A DNA stretch of 64,000 nt from assembly GCF_038725785.1 (NCBI RefSeq), contig NZ_CP109796.1:3534001-3598000 (forward strand). Direction: 5' to 3'. The notes under the pieces are model-generated. The model did no database searches and was not told where the DNA came from. It saw only the letters and a program-made list of their open reading frames with translations. Both the position numbers and the translations under genes were made by a program. Source of the stretch: Termitidicoccus mucosus. GTDB lineage: Bacteria; Verrucomicrobiota; Verrucomicrobiia; Opitutales; Opitutaceae. Positions within the stretch are counted from its first letter, which is position 1; every line of letters starts with the position of its first letter. Below, piece after piece: positions 17,880-26,131 of this stretch.

Positions 17880-18616
17880 GGCAGCACCTCCCTCGCGACA
17901 CGCGCGTGAAGAATGCGGACAGGCCGCGCCCACCCGGAACGCACTCGCGTTCTTTTTGAGCAATACGCCTCTCCCCTTGCCGTGGCCGGCAATGATTTTT
18001 TCGGGCCTTGCATGACCGCAGCCTACCGGAGGCGCGCGAAAAGAAATAGGGGCGGTATCCACATTCCAAATACCCGGATTTCCGGCGACATGCGGACGGC
18101 GCACGGGCGCGACCGCATGACGCCTGTCCGCACTGCCCGACCTTCACAAAATCGCGCCGCGCCCCCGCGTGCCTTGTGGCGCGGCGCGACCTCGTGAGGC
18201 GCGGGGACGCACCGGCGCACGGACGGGGAGCCAGAACGTCGGCGGGCGGAGGCGGGGCGCGGGTGCGCGCGCGCCGCCGGTGAGGCGGTGCCCTCTTTTT
18301 TTGCGCGCCTCCGCCCGCCGCCGTCCATGCTCCCCTGGCGCGGGAAAACACTCCGCATTTTGCTCCGCCGGAAATGCGGACAATGGCCGCGTGACACGCC
18401 ACCGGGCATTAAGAAATCTGCCCTGCCCGTCGTCCACAATCACCCTATCACATCGGTCAATGTAGAGCTCGCTGGCGTTCGCCTCCACACCGCCCGTCCG
18501 CGCGGGGCGCAGCCGGGCTTTGACTCGATGTGAGTCCGGACGGACGAGATCGGGCGAGGCCGAGGATAACCCGGCACACCGCCGGGAACGGACCGCGCCT
18601 GATTTCATTTCCGAAC
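17880..18616. other. Divergent GC-rich gap of the mobile region, likely oriT and promoters
   Basis: These 737 bases separate the minus-strand mobilisation genes from the plus-strand accessory genes. They are very GC-rich, with low-complexity CG runs at 18140-18330, and hold no convincing gene. The right-hand 161 bases are a leader that recurs before the second accessory gene. MobF relaxase genes usually lie beside their own transfer origin, so a nic site is expected here, but none could be identified by eye. Confidence 0.45.
18456..18616 (+). promoter_or_regulatory. Leader A, homologous to leader B at 19193
   Basis: From GTCAATGTA (18456) to the start codon at 18617 this leader aligns with 19193-19368. 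Shared blocks include GTCAATGTAnnGCTCGC, CTCCACACCG, CTTTGACT followed by TGTG, and CGGACnGCGCCTGATT. A hairpin CCCGGC-acacc-GCCGGG (18570-18586) ends 30 bases before the ATG. The conserved spacing suggests a shared promoter or RNA-level control element. Confidence 0.75.
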
Positions 18617-18964
18617 ATGAATCAAAAGGCTCGAACCAAACGCGACCTCGCCAGAACCGAAAGCACCCAGGCCATCGAAAGACTCCGCAAGAATTACCTC
18701 AAGGTCGGCGACACCGTTTACGTCTTTCTCCGCCGCATCAGCAGGAGCGGCACGTGCCGATGGATTGACCTTTACACCGTGCGCGAAAAAAAGCCGCTGC
18801 GCATCACCTGGAGCGCGGCCAAGGCGCTGGCCACCCGATACGATTCGCGACGCGAGGCCATCCGTGTGGAGGGTTGTGGTTTCGATTGCGGCCACTCGCT
18901 GGTGCATGACCTCGCATGGCGGCTTTTCGGCAACAGCGACGCCCTTGACCACCGCTGGCTTTGA
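18617..18964 (+). CDS. Phage/plasmid-type small protein
   Basis: A 115-residue protein. After a basic N-terminus (MNQKARTKRDLARTESTQ) it has TVYVFLRRISRSGTCRWIDLYTV, LRITWSAAKALATRYDSRREAIRVEGCG and FDCGHSLVHDLAWRLFG. This pattern (arginine-serine strand, IT..AAKAL.YRYD, GCGxDxGxxLVxxL) is one I recognise from uncharacterised phage and plasmid proteins; no function is known. The ATG at 18617 was chosen because family similarity starts soon after it and because it lies 30 nt after the leader hairpin, as in the next gene. It is transcribed divergently from the relaxase operon. Confidence 0.75.
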   Translation: MNQKARTKRDLARTESTQAIERLRKNYLKVGDTVYVFLRRISRSGTCRWIDLYTVREKKPLRITWSAAKALATRYDSRREAIRVEGCGFDCGHSLVHDLAWRLFGNSDALDHRWL

Positions 18965-19192
18965 CCGGCATCCGGCGGCGTCCCGCACGGCGCGGCGGCG
19001 CCCGCCTTCGTCGTGTTTTTATCCGGGCAACCGCTCGCGGGCAATCACGCCGGACGGACGCGAGCCCGTATTTTATATTTGGATACAATCGAGAAAAATT
19101 GCGCCCGGAAAATCGCGTTGCGCACCCGCGCACTCCATCGTCACCACGCTTAAAACCCTTGCCTGCTGCGTGTTCCGAATTGTGTCACACCC

Positions 19193-19368
19193 GTCAATGT
19201 ATTGCTCGCCCTCGCAAGCTCGGGCTGCGCTCCACACCGGACGCCTCCGCACCTGCTCCGGCGTCCTTTGACTGGGTGTGCCCTCGGAACGACGTGAATC
19301 GGGCAAGGCTGTCACGAATACCCCGGCATGTCGCCGGAAGCGGACTGCGCCTGATTCCGCCAAATCAC
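19193..19368 (+). promoter_or_regulatory. Leader B, homologous to leader A at 18456
   Basis: This is the second copy of the leader described at 18456-18616, diverged but clearly alignable. Its hairpin CCGGC-atgtc-GCCGG (19323-19337) has a different loop, and the distance to the ATG (31 bases) is kept. Stem bases are conserved while the loop differs, the pattern expected of a functional RNA or DNA structure. The bases from 18965 to 19192 between the first gene and this leader show no feature. Confidence 0.75.
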
Positions 19369-19854
19369 ATGACAACCGAAACGACCTGCGTGTTGGAAAC
19401 ACTCCACCTGCCCCAAGGCCGCAAGCGCGCCTCCATCCACCGGGAACTTCTCCACCACATCGAGGCTGGCGAAACCCTGCTCTTCCGAGTCCTTCGCGGC
19501 TACATAGGCGCAGCGCTCTGGACATCCAGCGACGACAACGGCACCCCGCTTGACCGCGACCACGGCATCGCCGACCTCGCGGTCGAATCGCTCATCAGCG
19601 CCTGGGTCGAATGCTCCTGCTTCTGCCGCGAATGCGAAACCGATCTGACCCACCTCGACGACGAGCGCAACGGCCACGACTTCTGGCTCACCCGCAACCA
19701 CCACGGCGGCTACTTGGACGAGTCCGTGAACGACGAGCCTGCCGAGTTCGCCATGCAGCAACTCACCCGTGCCGGCGAGTCCTTCGGCGAAGTCGATCTC
19801 TACATCGGCGACGACCGCAAACTTCACTTCAGCAACGAAAGCCGCGTCGCATGA
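19369..19854 (+). CDS. Phage/plasmid-type acidic protein
   Basis: A 161-residue acidic protein. The segment AALWTSSDDNGTPLDRDHGIADLA, GHDFWLTRNHHGGYLDE and EVDLYIGDDRKLHF follow the pattern of a widespread uncharacterised family of phage and conjugative-element proteins (xALWSSSDDEGxPLD...GHDFWLTRNGHGxGFWDR...DLYxGDDG). A Cys cluster (CSCFCRECE) in the middle is unusual and could bind metal. The stop overlaps the next gene's ATG by ATGA at 19851-19854, so the two are translationally coupled. Confidence 0.78.
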   Translation: MTTETTCVLETLHLPQGRKRASIHRELLHHIEAGETLLFRVLRGYIGAALWTSSDDNGTPLDRDHGIADLAVESLISAWVECSCFCRECETDLTHLDDERNGHDFWLTRNHHGGYLDESVNDEPAEFAMQQLTRAGESFGEVDLYIGDDRKLHFSNESRVA

Positions 19855-20675
19855 AAACGAGTCAAACCCCGACCTTCCGTCCGTTGCTCGAGCAACTCAT
19901 CCGCCGCCACGACGCGCACACGGTGTTCACAGCATTCGCATCTTTGGCCGCTTGCGCGCTCGCGCACGGCACCCGCGAAGCCGAATACCTCGAAGAGGCC
20001 AAACGCTGGAGCAGGAACGAACTGGAAATTTTCAGCCACGCCCTTGCCGCACTGGTCATGGAAATGGAGGCCCAGCCCTTCACCGACTTGCTCGGCGGTC
20101 ACTACATGGAACTGGCCCTCTCCCATAAAGGGCAGAAATGGAATGGCGAGTTTCACACCCCGCAGAACATCTGCGAGATGATCGCCCACATGCTTGCCGG
20201 TGACTCATCGCTGCCGCCAGAAGGCCCCGTCACGCTCTGCGAACCGGCCTGCGGCGCGGGAGCGATGATCCTGGCCTACGCCAAGGCGCTCTCACCGGAG
20301 AACCGCTGCCGTTTGCGGGTCACCGCCATCGACATCAGCAAGACCGCCTGTGACATGTGCTTCATCAACAGCACCCTCTGGGGTATCCCAGTCGAGATTG
20401 TCCACGGCAACACCATCGCGATGAAATTCTTCGCCTCATGGCGGAACATCCACTGGGTTTTCCGGGGACGCCTCCATCTCTTCGCCGGACTTGCCGCCGC
20501 ACAAAACCAGACAGACGCGCCGCAATCCGAAAACGGGAACGAAAATGAAACGATGATGCCGCTCGCAACCGCTCTCATCGCATCCACCGCCGCACAACAG
20601 GGACAACCGCCCACGCCGGAGAAAGCCGAGCAAATCAAAGCCGCGCTTGGACAGCAAATGTTCGACTTCGCATGA
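19851..20675 (+). CDS. N6-adenine methyltransferase-like protein without a visible NPPY motif
   Basis: A 274-residue protein, coupled by ATGA overlap to the preceding gene. It has the entry EFHTPQNICEMIAHML typical of N6-DNA methylases, a SAM-binding motif I TLCEPACGAGAMILAYAKAL, and the acidic strand VTAIDISKTACDMCFIN. Where the catalytic NPPY/F should follow, it reads EIVHGNTIAMKF instead. Relatives on phages and plasmids also lack NPPY and often carry a GN[ST] motif, so this may be a non-catalytic or divergent member. The C-terminal 80 residues are Ala/Gln/Glu-rich and low in complexity. Confidence 0.75.
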   Translation: MKTSQTPTFRPLLEQLIRRHDAHTVFTAFASLAACALAHGTREAEYLEEAKRWSRNELEIFSHALAALVMEMEAQPFTDLLGGHYMELALSHKGQKWNGEFHTPQNICEMIAHMLAGDSSLPPEGPVTLCEPACGAGAMILAYAKALSPENRCRLRVTAIDISKTACDMCFINSTLWGIPVEIVHGNTIAMKFFASWRNIHWVFRGRLHLFAGLAAAQNQTDAPQSENGNENETMMPLATALIASTAAQQGQPPTPEKAEQIKAALGQQMFDFA

Positions 20676-20809
20676 CCCCGGTTCGGGAAACCCAAGGAAG
20701 AGTGAGGGGAGCCCCGGCGCAGGCTCACTTTGGTCATGTTTCCCTTGCGGGATGGCCGACCTTGCGGATTGGGAATTTCCTCACATCGCGCCCCGTTGCC
20801 GATTGTGGC

Positions 20810-20851
20810 GTCGCGTGCAAGGTCCGCTTCGCTCTCCACCTTGCACGCGAC
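20810..20851. repeat. Perfect 14-bp inverted repeat
   Basis: GTCGCGTGCAAGGT (20810-20823) and ACCTTGCACGCGAC (20838-20851) are exact reverse complements around a 14-base loop. The hairpin lies 135 bases after the methylase-like gene. No T-run follows, so it is not a standard terminator; a protein-binding or recombination site is possible. Confidence 0.8.
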
Positions 20852-21605
20852 ACCCGATCCGGCAACTACTGGGGCGCGGAGGTTCGCTGGCCGCTGCCAG
20901 CACAAAGAGAACACGGCAGACGCCTCGTGACCGCGACCCGCGCAGGGCTGGCGTTGCCAGCCCACCGGCTTGCGCGCCTCTTTTGGCTGGCCGGCGTTTC
21001 CGTTTCTTCCCGCCGCCCGTCCATGCAATCCACCGCCGGACGCGCCTGCCCCAAACTCAAGCCACCTTTGGCGCGACCGGCGCGAACGCTCCGCGCCAAG
21101 AATGCGACGCCGCGCCCCCTGCAAACCGACTCGCCTGACGGAATCGAAAAAACGCCCGCCACCGCAATGATGCCGCCACCCGGCGCACGCGCACCAAGGC
21201 CGCAAACCACCCGCGCCGGACAGCCGTCACCACTTCAAAAGGCTTCCCAACGGCGACAACCGCCTTTCCGCATCACCGGGAAGACCCCGACCGACGGGAG
21301 GGCAACCGGCGGAAGAATCCGCGCCATTGGCACGCAACAGCAACTTATGGAAACCCCAAAAATACCGGGACAAAAATGGGGCTCGACCAGCCGGACGGAT
21401 TCCCGCATTATCAACGAATGGGAATTTGTATCCATGATTTGAATACAAATAAGGGGCTCGCCCCGTATCCAAGTCCCTCCGGAAGGTTGACAGGAAGTTG
21501 CCAAAAATGCTGTTTTTTGCTTCCCCTCCCCGCAACAACCTGCCACACTCTGCCCGTTCTAAATCATTAACCATCAAACAAGTCCGCTATTACTAGCGAC
21601 TTATT

Positions 21606-21750
21606 CATGCCCAGCGTGCCGGCATCTTGCCTGCCGTCGAAACAGAAAGGCGCGAAGCGCCGCTGATTTTTTTCTTCCCAAACGAAGCCAATAAATGCCG
21701 CGCTTCGCGCGAGAAATAACGACGGCAGGCAAGGATGCCTGCGCTACGCA
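21606..21750. repeat. REP-like nested palindrome, family D copy 1
   Basis: Outer arms around TTGCCTGCCGTC and GACGGCAGGCAA enclose inner stems GGCGCGAAGCGCC and GCGCTTCGCGC. A related element lies at 33574-33700. It sits directly downstream of the GT4 gene. Confidence 0.75.
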
Positions 21751-21777
21751 TGCCGCGTCTCCCCTCGCCCGGCCTGC

Positions 21778-22995
21778 TCACGCGTGGCCAAACGCCGGAT
21801 CGACGGCCGCGATGGCGGATTCGGCCCGCGGCGCGGGCGCGGCATGCGGCAATGAAAATAACAGCCGCGCGGACTCGTCCCATGTGTTGCGGCGCGCCCA
21901 GTCGCGTCCGGCGTCGCCGAGGCGCCGGCGCAAAGCGGGCTCGCGAATGAGCCTTTCGAAGGCCGCGACGAGACGGTCGGGTTCGTCGGGCGGCGCGAGC
22001 AGGCCGGTGGCGCCGTCGATCACCGCCTCGGGCACGCCGCCGACCTGATGCGCGACCACGGGCAGGCCGTGGGCGGAGGCCTCCAGGTAAACGAGCCCGA
22101 AACCTTCCACACTCATGCCGTGGTTGATGCTCGTCATCGCGAAGATGTCCGCCCGGCGGTAAACCGCGCCGAGCTCATGGTTGGGAATGTTGCCCAGGAA
22201 GTGCACGGGGAACGGCGCATGCGCGGCGGTGGCGCGGAGCTGCTTTTCGAAAGCACCGCGGCCGCGCGTGCCGACAAGCCAGTATTCGACTTTCTGGTGC
22301 AACTCCGGGGGCAGCATCTCCAGGGCGCGAAGCGTGTGATGCTGGCCTTTGCGCGGATGCAGCCGCCCGACGGTGAGGATGACGGCGCGGCCGTTTTTTG
22401 GGGGAAGAATCGACGGCGGCGCGGGGACATGGTCAGTGTTTGACAGGCCCACCCGGAGCGCGCCGGGCGTGAGAATGGTTTTCCTCCGGGCATTGGGGAA
22501 ACGCAGGCAGAGCAGGTCGCGCGTGAAACGTGTCAGCACGCTCACCTTGGAAGCATGGTCGATGAGCCGTCGCGCCAGCGGACGGATGATCGGATGACGA
22601 TGGAAGCGAAGGATCTCCGAGCCATGCACCGTGAGCACGAGGCGGCGGGGGCGGAAGGCGCTTATGAATTGCAAATACATCATCGCCAGCAATGGCCCCG
22701 GCTCGGGCATATACACGGTGGCATGGCGCAGCCGGCGGCGCTCGCGGATGAGCTCGATGCCGAGACGGACCTGACAACCGAGATCATGCGTGCCCTTGAG
22801 CGTCAGGCGCCGTATCTTGAACGGCCAAGGCTTCTCCTGATCGAGCGGAGCGGCTTGCGCCCAGACCTCGACATCGTGGCCAAGGCGGGCGGCGGCGCAG
22901 GCGATCTCCTCCGCAAACGTCGCGATGCCGCCACGTTTCGGATAAAATTCATGTGTGATCAGGATAATCGGTTCCGCGTGTGGTTTTTCAGACAT
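21778..22995 (-). CDS. Glycosyltransferase family 4
   Basis: A 405-residue GT-B enzyme. The N-terminal acceptor domain starts ILITHEFYPKRGGIATFAEEIA (shown here only in outline) with the usual Gly-rich loop. The donor domain has ILTVGRLHPRKGQHHTLRAL, a HFLGNIPNHELGAVYRRAD strand-helix, and the EX7E motif in SVEGFGLVYLEASAHGLPVV. GT4 enzymes add sugars from nucleotide donors to lipids or polysaccharides on the cytoplasmic face. It is divergent from the lipid-type operon starting at 23372, so a joint role in envelope glycolipid synthesis is possible. The C-terminal 25 residues are Ala-rich. Confidence 0.92.
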   Translation of the reverse strand: MSEKPHAEPIILITHEFYPKRGGIATFAEEIACAAARLGHDVEVWAQAAPLDQEKPWPFKIRRLTLKGTHDLGCQVRLGIELIRERRRLRHATVYMPEPGPLLAMMYLQFISAFRPRRLVLTVHGSEILRFHRHPIIRPLARRLIDHASKVSVLTRFTRDLLCLRFPNARRKTILTPGALRVGLSNTDHVPAPPSILPPKNGRAVILTVGRLHPRKGQHHTLRALEMLPPELHQKVEYWLVGTRGRGAFEKQLRATAAHAPFPVHFLGNIPNHELGAVYRRADIFAMTSINHGMSVEGFGLVYLEASAHGLPVVAHQVGGVPEAVIDGATGLLAPPDEPDRLVAAFERLIREPALRRRLGDAGRDWARRNTWDESARLLFSLPHAAPAPRAESAIAAVDPAFGHA

Positions 22996-23371
22996 CTTGA
23001 TGCGTGTGATGACAGTTTTTTATGTCAAAAATGTTGAGAATGAGCAACCTGTAGAAAAGTCAAAAACTCATGGAAAAAAGAAATGAAGGATTCTTGCTTT
23101 TGGATTATGAGACTTTTTTATCAGACGCCTTATCCTATAGTTGGAATTAGAATCATGGCCTGTGTGATGGTTGGAACCACAAGAATCATTGCCTTACTGT
23201 CCACACAGAGGGAGATCCGTTCCTTCGGTACTGTAATGCATGATGATGCTTCTTATAATAAGAAACCCGGATATGATGCTGACCGTCATAGTGCTCCGTG
23301 ACAGGGATGAGAATGAATCATTGTCTTGCATTTAATCACAATTTATTTATATTCCTACATATTTTTTTACG
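22996..23371. other. AT-rich divergent promoter region
   Basis: The 376 bases between the GT4 gene and the ACP-FabZ gene are clearly more AT-rich than their surroundings. A possible promoter for the rightward operon is TTGCAT (23326-23331), 16 bases, then TATATT (23348-23353). A 72-codon frame at 23083-23301 has no start signal or family resemblance and was not called. Confidence 0.4.
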
Positions 23372-24364
23372 ATGACCGATTCCGCCAACAACAACCCGTC
23401 CAAAGACGATTCTTCCAAGAACACCGCTGGCACCACCCCGCCATTGCCCACCCAAACGCAGGAAAATGACGAAGCGGCGTTGCGCGAATCCTTGAAACGC
23501 TGCTCGCCCGTTACGGTCGAGGCGGCGCTGGCCTTCCGGGTCACGCGCGATCCGGCGTTTGTGCCAGCCATTGTTATCGGCATCGTGGAGCGGTTTGTGG
23601 AGCCCGATTTGCGTTCGAAACTCAAGGGCGGCGCGGACGACGTGCGCCTCATCGACGATCTCGGCATCGACTCGCTCACGATGATGGAAATCGTGATTCT
23701 GGTGGAGGAGGTCCTGCAGGTGCAGATCAATAACGACGAGTTGCGCAACCTGCGCAGCATCGGGGAAGTAAAAGTGTTTATTGATTGCAAGCTCCGCGGC
23801 GTGCCGCCGCCGGCCCCGGCGCGTTTCCTGCCCATCGAGCAGATCGCCGCCGTCATGCCGATGCAGCCGCCGTTTTTGTTTCTCAACGAAGCGTCCGTCG
23901 GCGCCTCGGGCGCGGAGGGGAAATACAAGATCACCGGCGACGAGTTCTTCCTCCAGGGCCACTTCAAGGGCAACCCCGTCATGCCCGCATCCATGATGCT
24001 TGAGGCGCTGGGCCAGCTCGCCGTGCTCGCGCTTGTCGAGGGGATCATCCCTTCCGAAGACGGCCTCGCGGTCGATCCGGCTACGATTTATTTTACTTCA
24101 TGCGAAGGCGTGCGCTGCCACCGGATCTGCCGGCCCGGCGATCTGCTTTCACTCTCCGTGAAACCGAAGCGCGCAAAAATGCCGCTGGCGACGTTCGAGG
24201 GCCAGATCCGCGTCGGCCAGGAAAAAGCCGTCGTGGTCGAGGAAATCACGCTGACGTTTGGATACGCCGGCGCACCCGCCGCCGGCACGGCGCCCGTCGA
24301 AAACACCACTGCGACCGCGCTCGAAACCACGGATTCCGCGGCCACGGCCCCCGCGAACAGCTGA
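23372..24364 (+). CDS. Acyl carrier protein fused to a FabZ-like hydroxyacyl dehydratase
   Basis: A 330-residue two-domain protein. Residues 30-145 form an ACP: DDLGIDSLTMMEIVILVEE carries the phosphopantetheine Ser101. A short Pro/Ala linker leads to a hotdog dehydratase (150-290) with PMQPPFLFLNE and QGHFKGNPVMPASMMLEALGQ, where His197 and Glu211 are spaced as in the FabZ catalytic pair. Both ends are low-complexity (Asn/Ser and Ala/Thr). FabZ removes water from beta-hydroxyacyl-ACP, and here the carrier is on the same chain. It heads a plus-strand series with a ketosynthase and a reductase-like SDR, so a dedicated fatty-acyl pathway separate from bulk FAS is likely. Confidence 0.9.
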   Translation: MTDSANNNPSKDDSSKNTAGTTPPLPTQTQENDEAALRESLKRCSPVTVEAALAFRVTRDPAFVPAIVIGIVERFVEPDLRSKLKGGADDVRLIDDLGIDSLTMMEIVILVEEVLQVQINNDELRNLRSIGEVKVFIDCKLRGVPPPAPARFLPIEQIAAVMPMQPPFLFLNEASVGASGAEGKYKITGDEFFLQGHFKGNPVMPASMMLEALGQLAVLALVEGIIPSEDGLAVDPATIYFTSCEGVRCHRICRPGDLLSLSVKPKRAKMPLATFEGQIRVGQEKAVVVEEITLTFGYAGAPAAGTAPVENTTATALETTDSAATAPANS

Positions 24365-24378
24365 AAAATTATTTTTCG

Positions 24379-24459
24379 GGATTTTCGATTCTCGATTTTC
24401 AAATGGGCGTCACCGCGCCGTTACGCATTTGAAACGGCAGCTCCATCAATCGAAAATCC
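24379..24459. repeat. Nested inverted repeat between ACP-FabZ and ketosynthase genes
   Basis: GGATTTTCGAT (24379-24389) pairs with ATCGAAAATCC (24449-24459), and an inner TTTCAAATG pairs with CATTTGAAA (24426-24434). It belongs to the short AT-rich palindromes found in gaps throughout this window and fills almost the whole 108-base gap. Confidence 0.75.
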
Positions 24460-24471
24460 AAATCTCCCTTC

Positions 24472-25731
24472 ATGCCCAAAGTCTTCATCACCGGCCTCGG
24501 CTTTATCACCAGCATCGGCAACGATGCCGCCGCCGTCACCCAAAGCCTGCGCGAACTCCGCCACGGCATGGTCGTGTATCCGCCCTTCCAGAAAGCGGAC
24601 TGCCCGGTGAAAATCGCCGCGCCCGTGAAGGACTTCGACACCGACTCGCCCGACCCCGAGGACTGGACCTATCCCGAGTGCTACCGCGTGCGCCGCGAGG
24701 TGCTCCGCAGCATGGGCCCCAACGCCTTCTACGCCTGGTGCGCCATGCGCCAGGCCATTGAGGACGCGCGCCTCGCCGAGGACGACATCTCCAACGAGGA
24801 CACCGGCCTCTACGCCGCCTCGGGCGGCTCCCCGCACCTCTTCGGGCACCTCCTCAACAAAATGCATGACCAAGGCGTCATGCGCTGCTCGCCCATGGGC
24901 ATCGTCGCCGCCATCTCCGGCACGGTGAATTTCAACCTCGTCGCGCAATTCAGAATCAAAGGCGCCTCCACCGGCTTCTCCTCGGCCTGCGCCTCCTCCT
25001 CGCACGCGCTCGGCTTCGCCCGCGACGAAATCGCGCTCGGCCGCCAGAAACGCATGTTTGTCGTCGGCGCCGAGGACGGCAACACCGACAGCATCCTGCC
25101 CTTTGCCGGCATGCGCGCCCTCTCGCTCCAGACCGACCCCGCCCTCGCCTCGCGCCCCTTCGATGCCGCGCGCGACGGCTTCGTCGGCACCGGCGGCGCG
25201 GCCGTCGTCGTGCTCGAAAGCGAGGACGAGGCGGCGCGGCGCGGCGCGCGCCCCTATTGCGAAGTCGCCGGCTGGGGCCAGGCTTCCGACGGCCACAACG
25301 TCGCCATCTCCCATCCCGAAGGCCACGGCCTCGCCGCCGCGATGACGCGCGCCCTGCGCTCCGCCGCGCTCGAGCCCGCCGCCATCGACTACGTCAACGC
25401 CCACGCCACCTCCACGCCCATCGGCGACATCTCCGAGGCGCACGCCCTGCGCGCCGTGTTCGGCCCCTCCGGCGCGCGCCCGCTCGTGAGCAGCACCAAG
25501 GCGCTCACCGGCCACGGCCTCTCGCTTGCCGGCGCGCTGGAGACCGGCATCTGCGCCCTCGCGCTCCGCGACGGTTTTGTCCCCGGCTCCGCGCACATCA
25601 CGCAACTCGACCCCGCCTGCGCCGACCTCAACATCCCGCGCGAAACCCTGGAAAAACAAATCACCCGCGTCCTGAACAATAGCAGCGGCTTCGGCGGGGC
25701 GAACGTGGCCATCGTGCTGAAAAAATCCTGA
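24472..25731 (+). CDS. Beta-ketoacyl-ACP synthase, FabF/KAS II type
   Basis: A 419-residue thiolase-fold ketosynthase. Nucleophile Cys173 lies in STGFSSACASSSHALG, with His311 in VNAHATSTPIGD, Lys343 in STKALTGHGLS and His348 completing the Cys-His-His set. The C-terminal NNSSGFGGANVAIVLKKS is a typical KAS II ending. It condenses malonyl-ACP with an acyl chain. It starts 108 nt after the ACP-FabZ fusion, so chain extension, dehydration and (via the SDR) keto-reduction are encoded together. The length is normal and all catalytic residues are present. Confidence 0.93.
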   Translation: MPKVFITGLGFITSIGNDAAAVTQSLRELRHGMVVYPPFQKADCPVKIAAPVKDFDTDSPDPEDWTYPECYRVRREVLRSMGPNAFYAWCAMRQAIEDARLAEDDISNEDTGLYAASGGSPHLFGHLLNKMHDQGVMRCSPMGIVAAISGTVNFNLVAQFRIKGASTGFSSACASSSHALGFARDEIALGRQKRMFVVGAEDGNTDSILPFAGMRALSLQTDPALASRPFDAARDGFVGTGGAAVVVLESEDEAARRGARPYCEVAGWGQASDGHNVAISHPEGHGLAAAMTRALRSAALEPAAIDYVNAHATSTPIGDISEAHALRAVFGPSGARPLVSSTKALTGHGLSLAGALETGICALALRDGFVPGSAHITQLDPACADLNIPRETLEKQITRVLNNSSGFGGANVAIVLKKS

Positions 25732-25740
25732 CCGCGGATG

Positions 25741-26051
25741 AATAAAACCGAACCAGTATTTTGAACAGAAGGAAACAAAGATGACCAAAAAAACAATGAT
25801 CATAAAAGGTATTCTTCGCTCCCTTTGTTTCCTTCTGTCCAATAAAACCGAACCAATATTCTGAACCACGAAAAACGCCAAACCACGCGAAAGCGATCCC
25901 TGCCTTTTCGCGGTTTTCGCGGTTTAAATAAACCGAACCATTATTTTTTAGCAGGATTACAGTATTTTTCAGGATTATCATGATTAAAACCCAATCCTGT
26001 TAATCCTGAAAAATCCTGTAATCCTGTCCCAAAAAAACGAACCAGTGAATT
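25741..26051. repeat. Modular repeat array 1: constant word alternating with different hairpins
   Basis: The word AATAAAACCGAACCAATATT or a close variant occurs at 25741-25760, 25841-25860, 25926-25945 and, degenerate, at 26031-26051. The three intervals hold unrelated inverted repeats. The first has a perfect 16-bp stem (25765-25780 with 25823-25838). The second is an imperfect stem of TTCGCGGTTT type. The third is a 26-bp stem with one mismatch (25952-25977 with 26001-26026). It occupies the 400-base gap between the ketosynthase and SDR genes. Confidence 0.85.
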
Positions 26052-26131
26052 GCCCACGGAACATACGGAAATAATAATACAAAAAATTCCCCCCGCGACC
26101 CTCCGCGGTCAAGTTTCTCATTATATAAAAA

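Larger units (their letters stand above)
20676..21777. other. Gap of 1.1 kb at the end of the mobile region
   Basis: No reliable gene is seen. A frame from 20672 to 21442 is open, but its product is dominated by Pro, Arg and Ala with no family resemblance, so it was not called. The gap contains the perfect hairpin at 20810-20851, a short GGGGC/GCCCC stem near 21450, and a palindromic repeat at 21606-21750. Base composition becomes less GC-rich after about 21350, which may mark the edge of the acquired DNA. Confidence 0.45.

Noticed and set aside
16167-17909. 580-codon open frame antisense to the relaxase gene
   Set aside because: It mirrors a strongly conserved relaxase/helicase and its composition is that of a reverse-strand shadow.
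17880-18104. Upstream extension of the relaxase frame
   Set aside because: A strong ribosome site and the conserved MLTAKPQ-like start are at 17879; the extension is GC-rich low-complexity sequence.
18140-18330. Gene in the GC-rich divergent gap
   Set aside because: Open frames on several strands are due to extreme GC content and none has a start context or a domain.
20672-21442. Open frame of 256 codons after the methylase-like gene
   Set aside because: The product is Pro/Arg/Ala-rich with no family resemblance, and it overlaps a perfect hairpin. GC-rich DNA often leaves such frames open.
23083-23301. 72-codon frame in the AT-rich gap before the ACP-FabZ gene
   Set aside because: It has no ribosome site, signal peptide or family match, and it lies in a probable promoter region.
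25741-26051. CRISPR array
   Set aside because: Constant words alternate with variable segments, but the variable segments are palindromes of unequal length (about 65-85 bases), the words are degenerate, and no cas gene is near.
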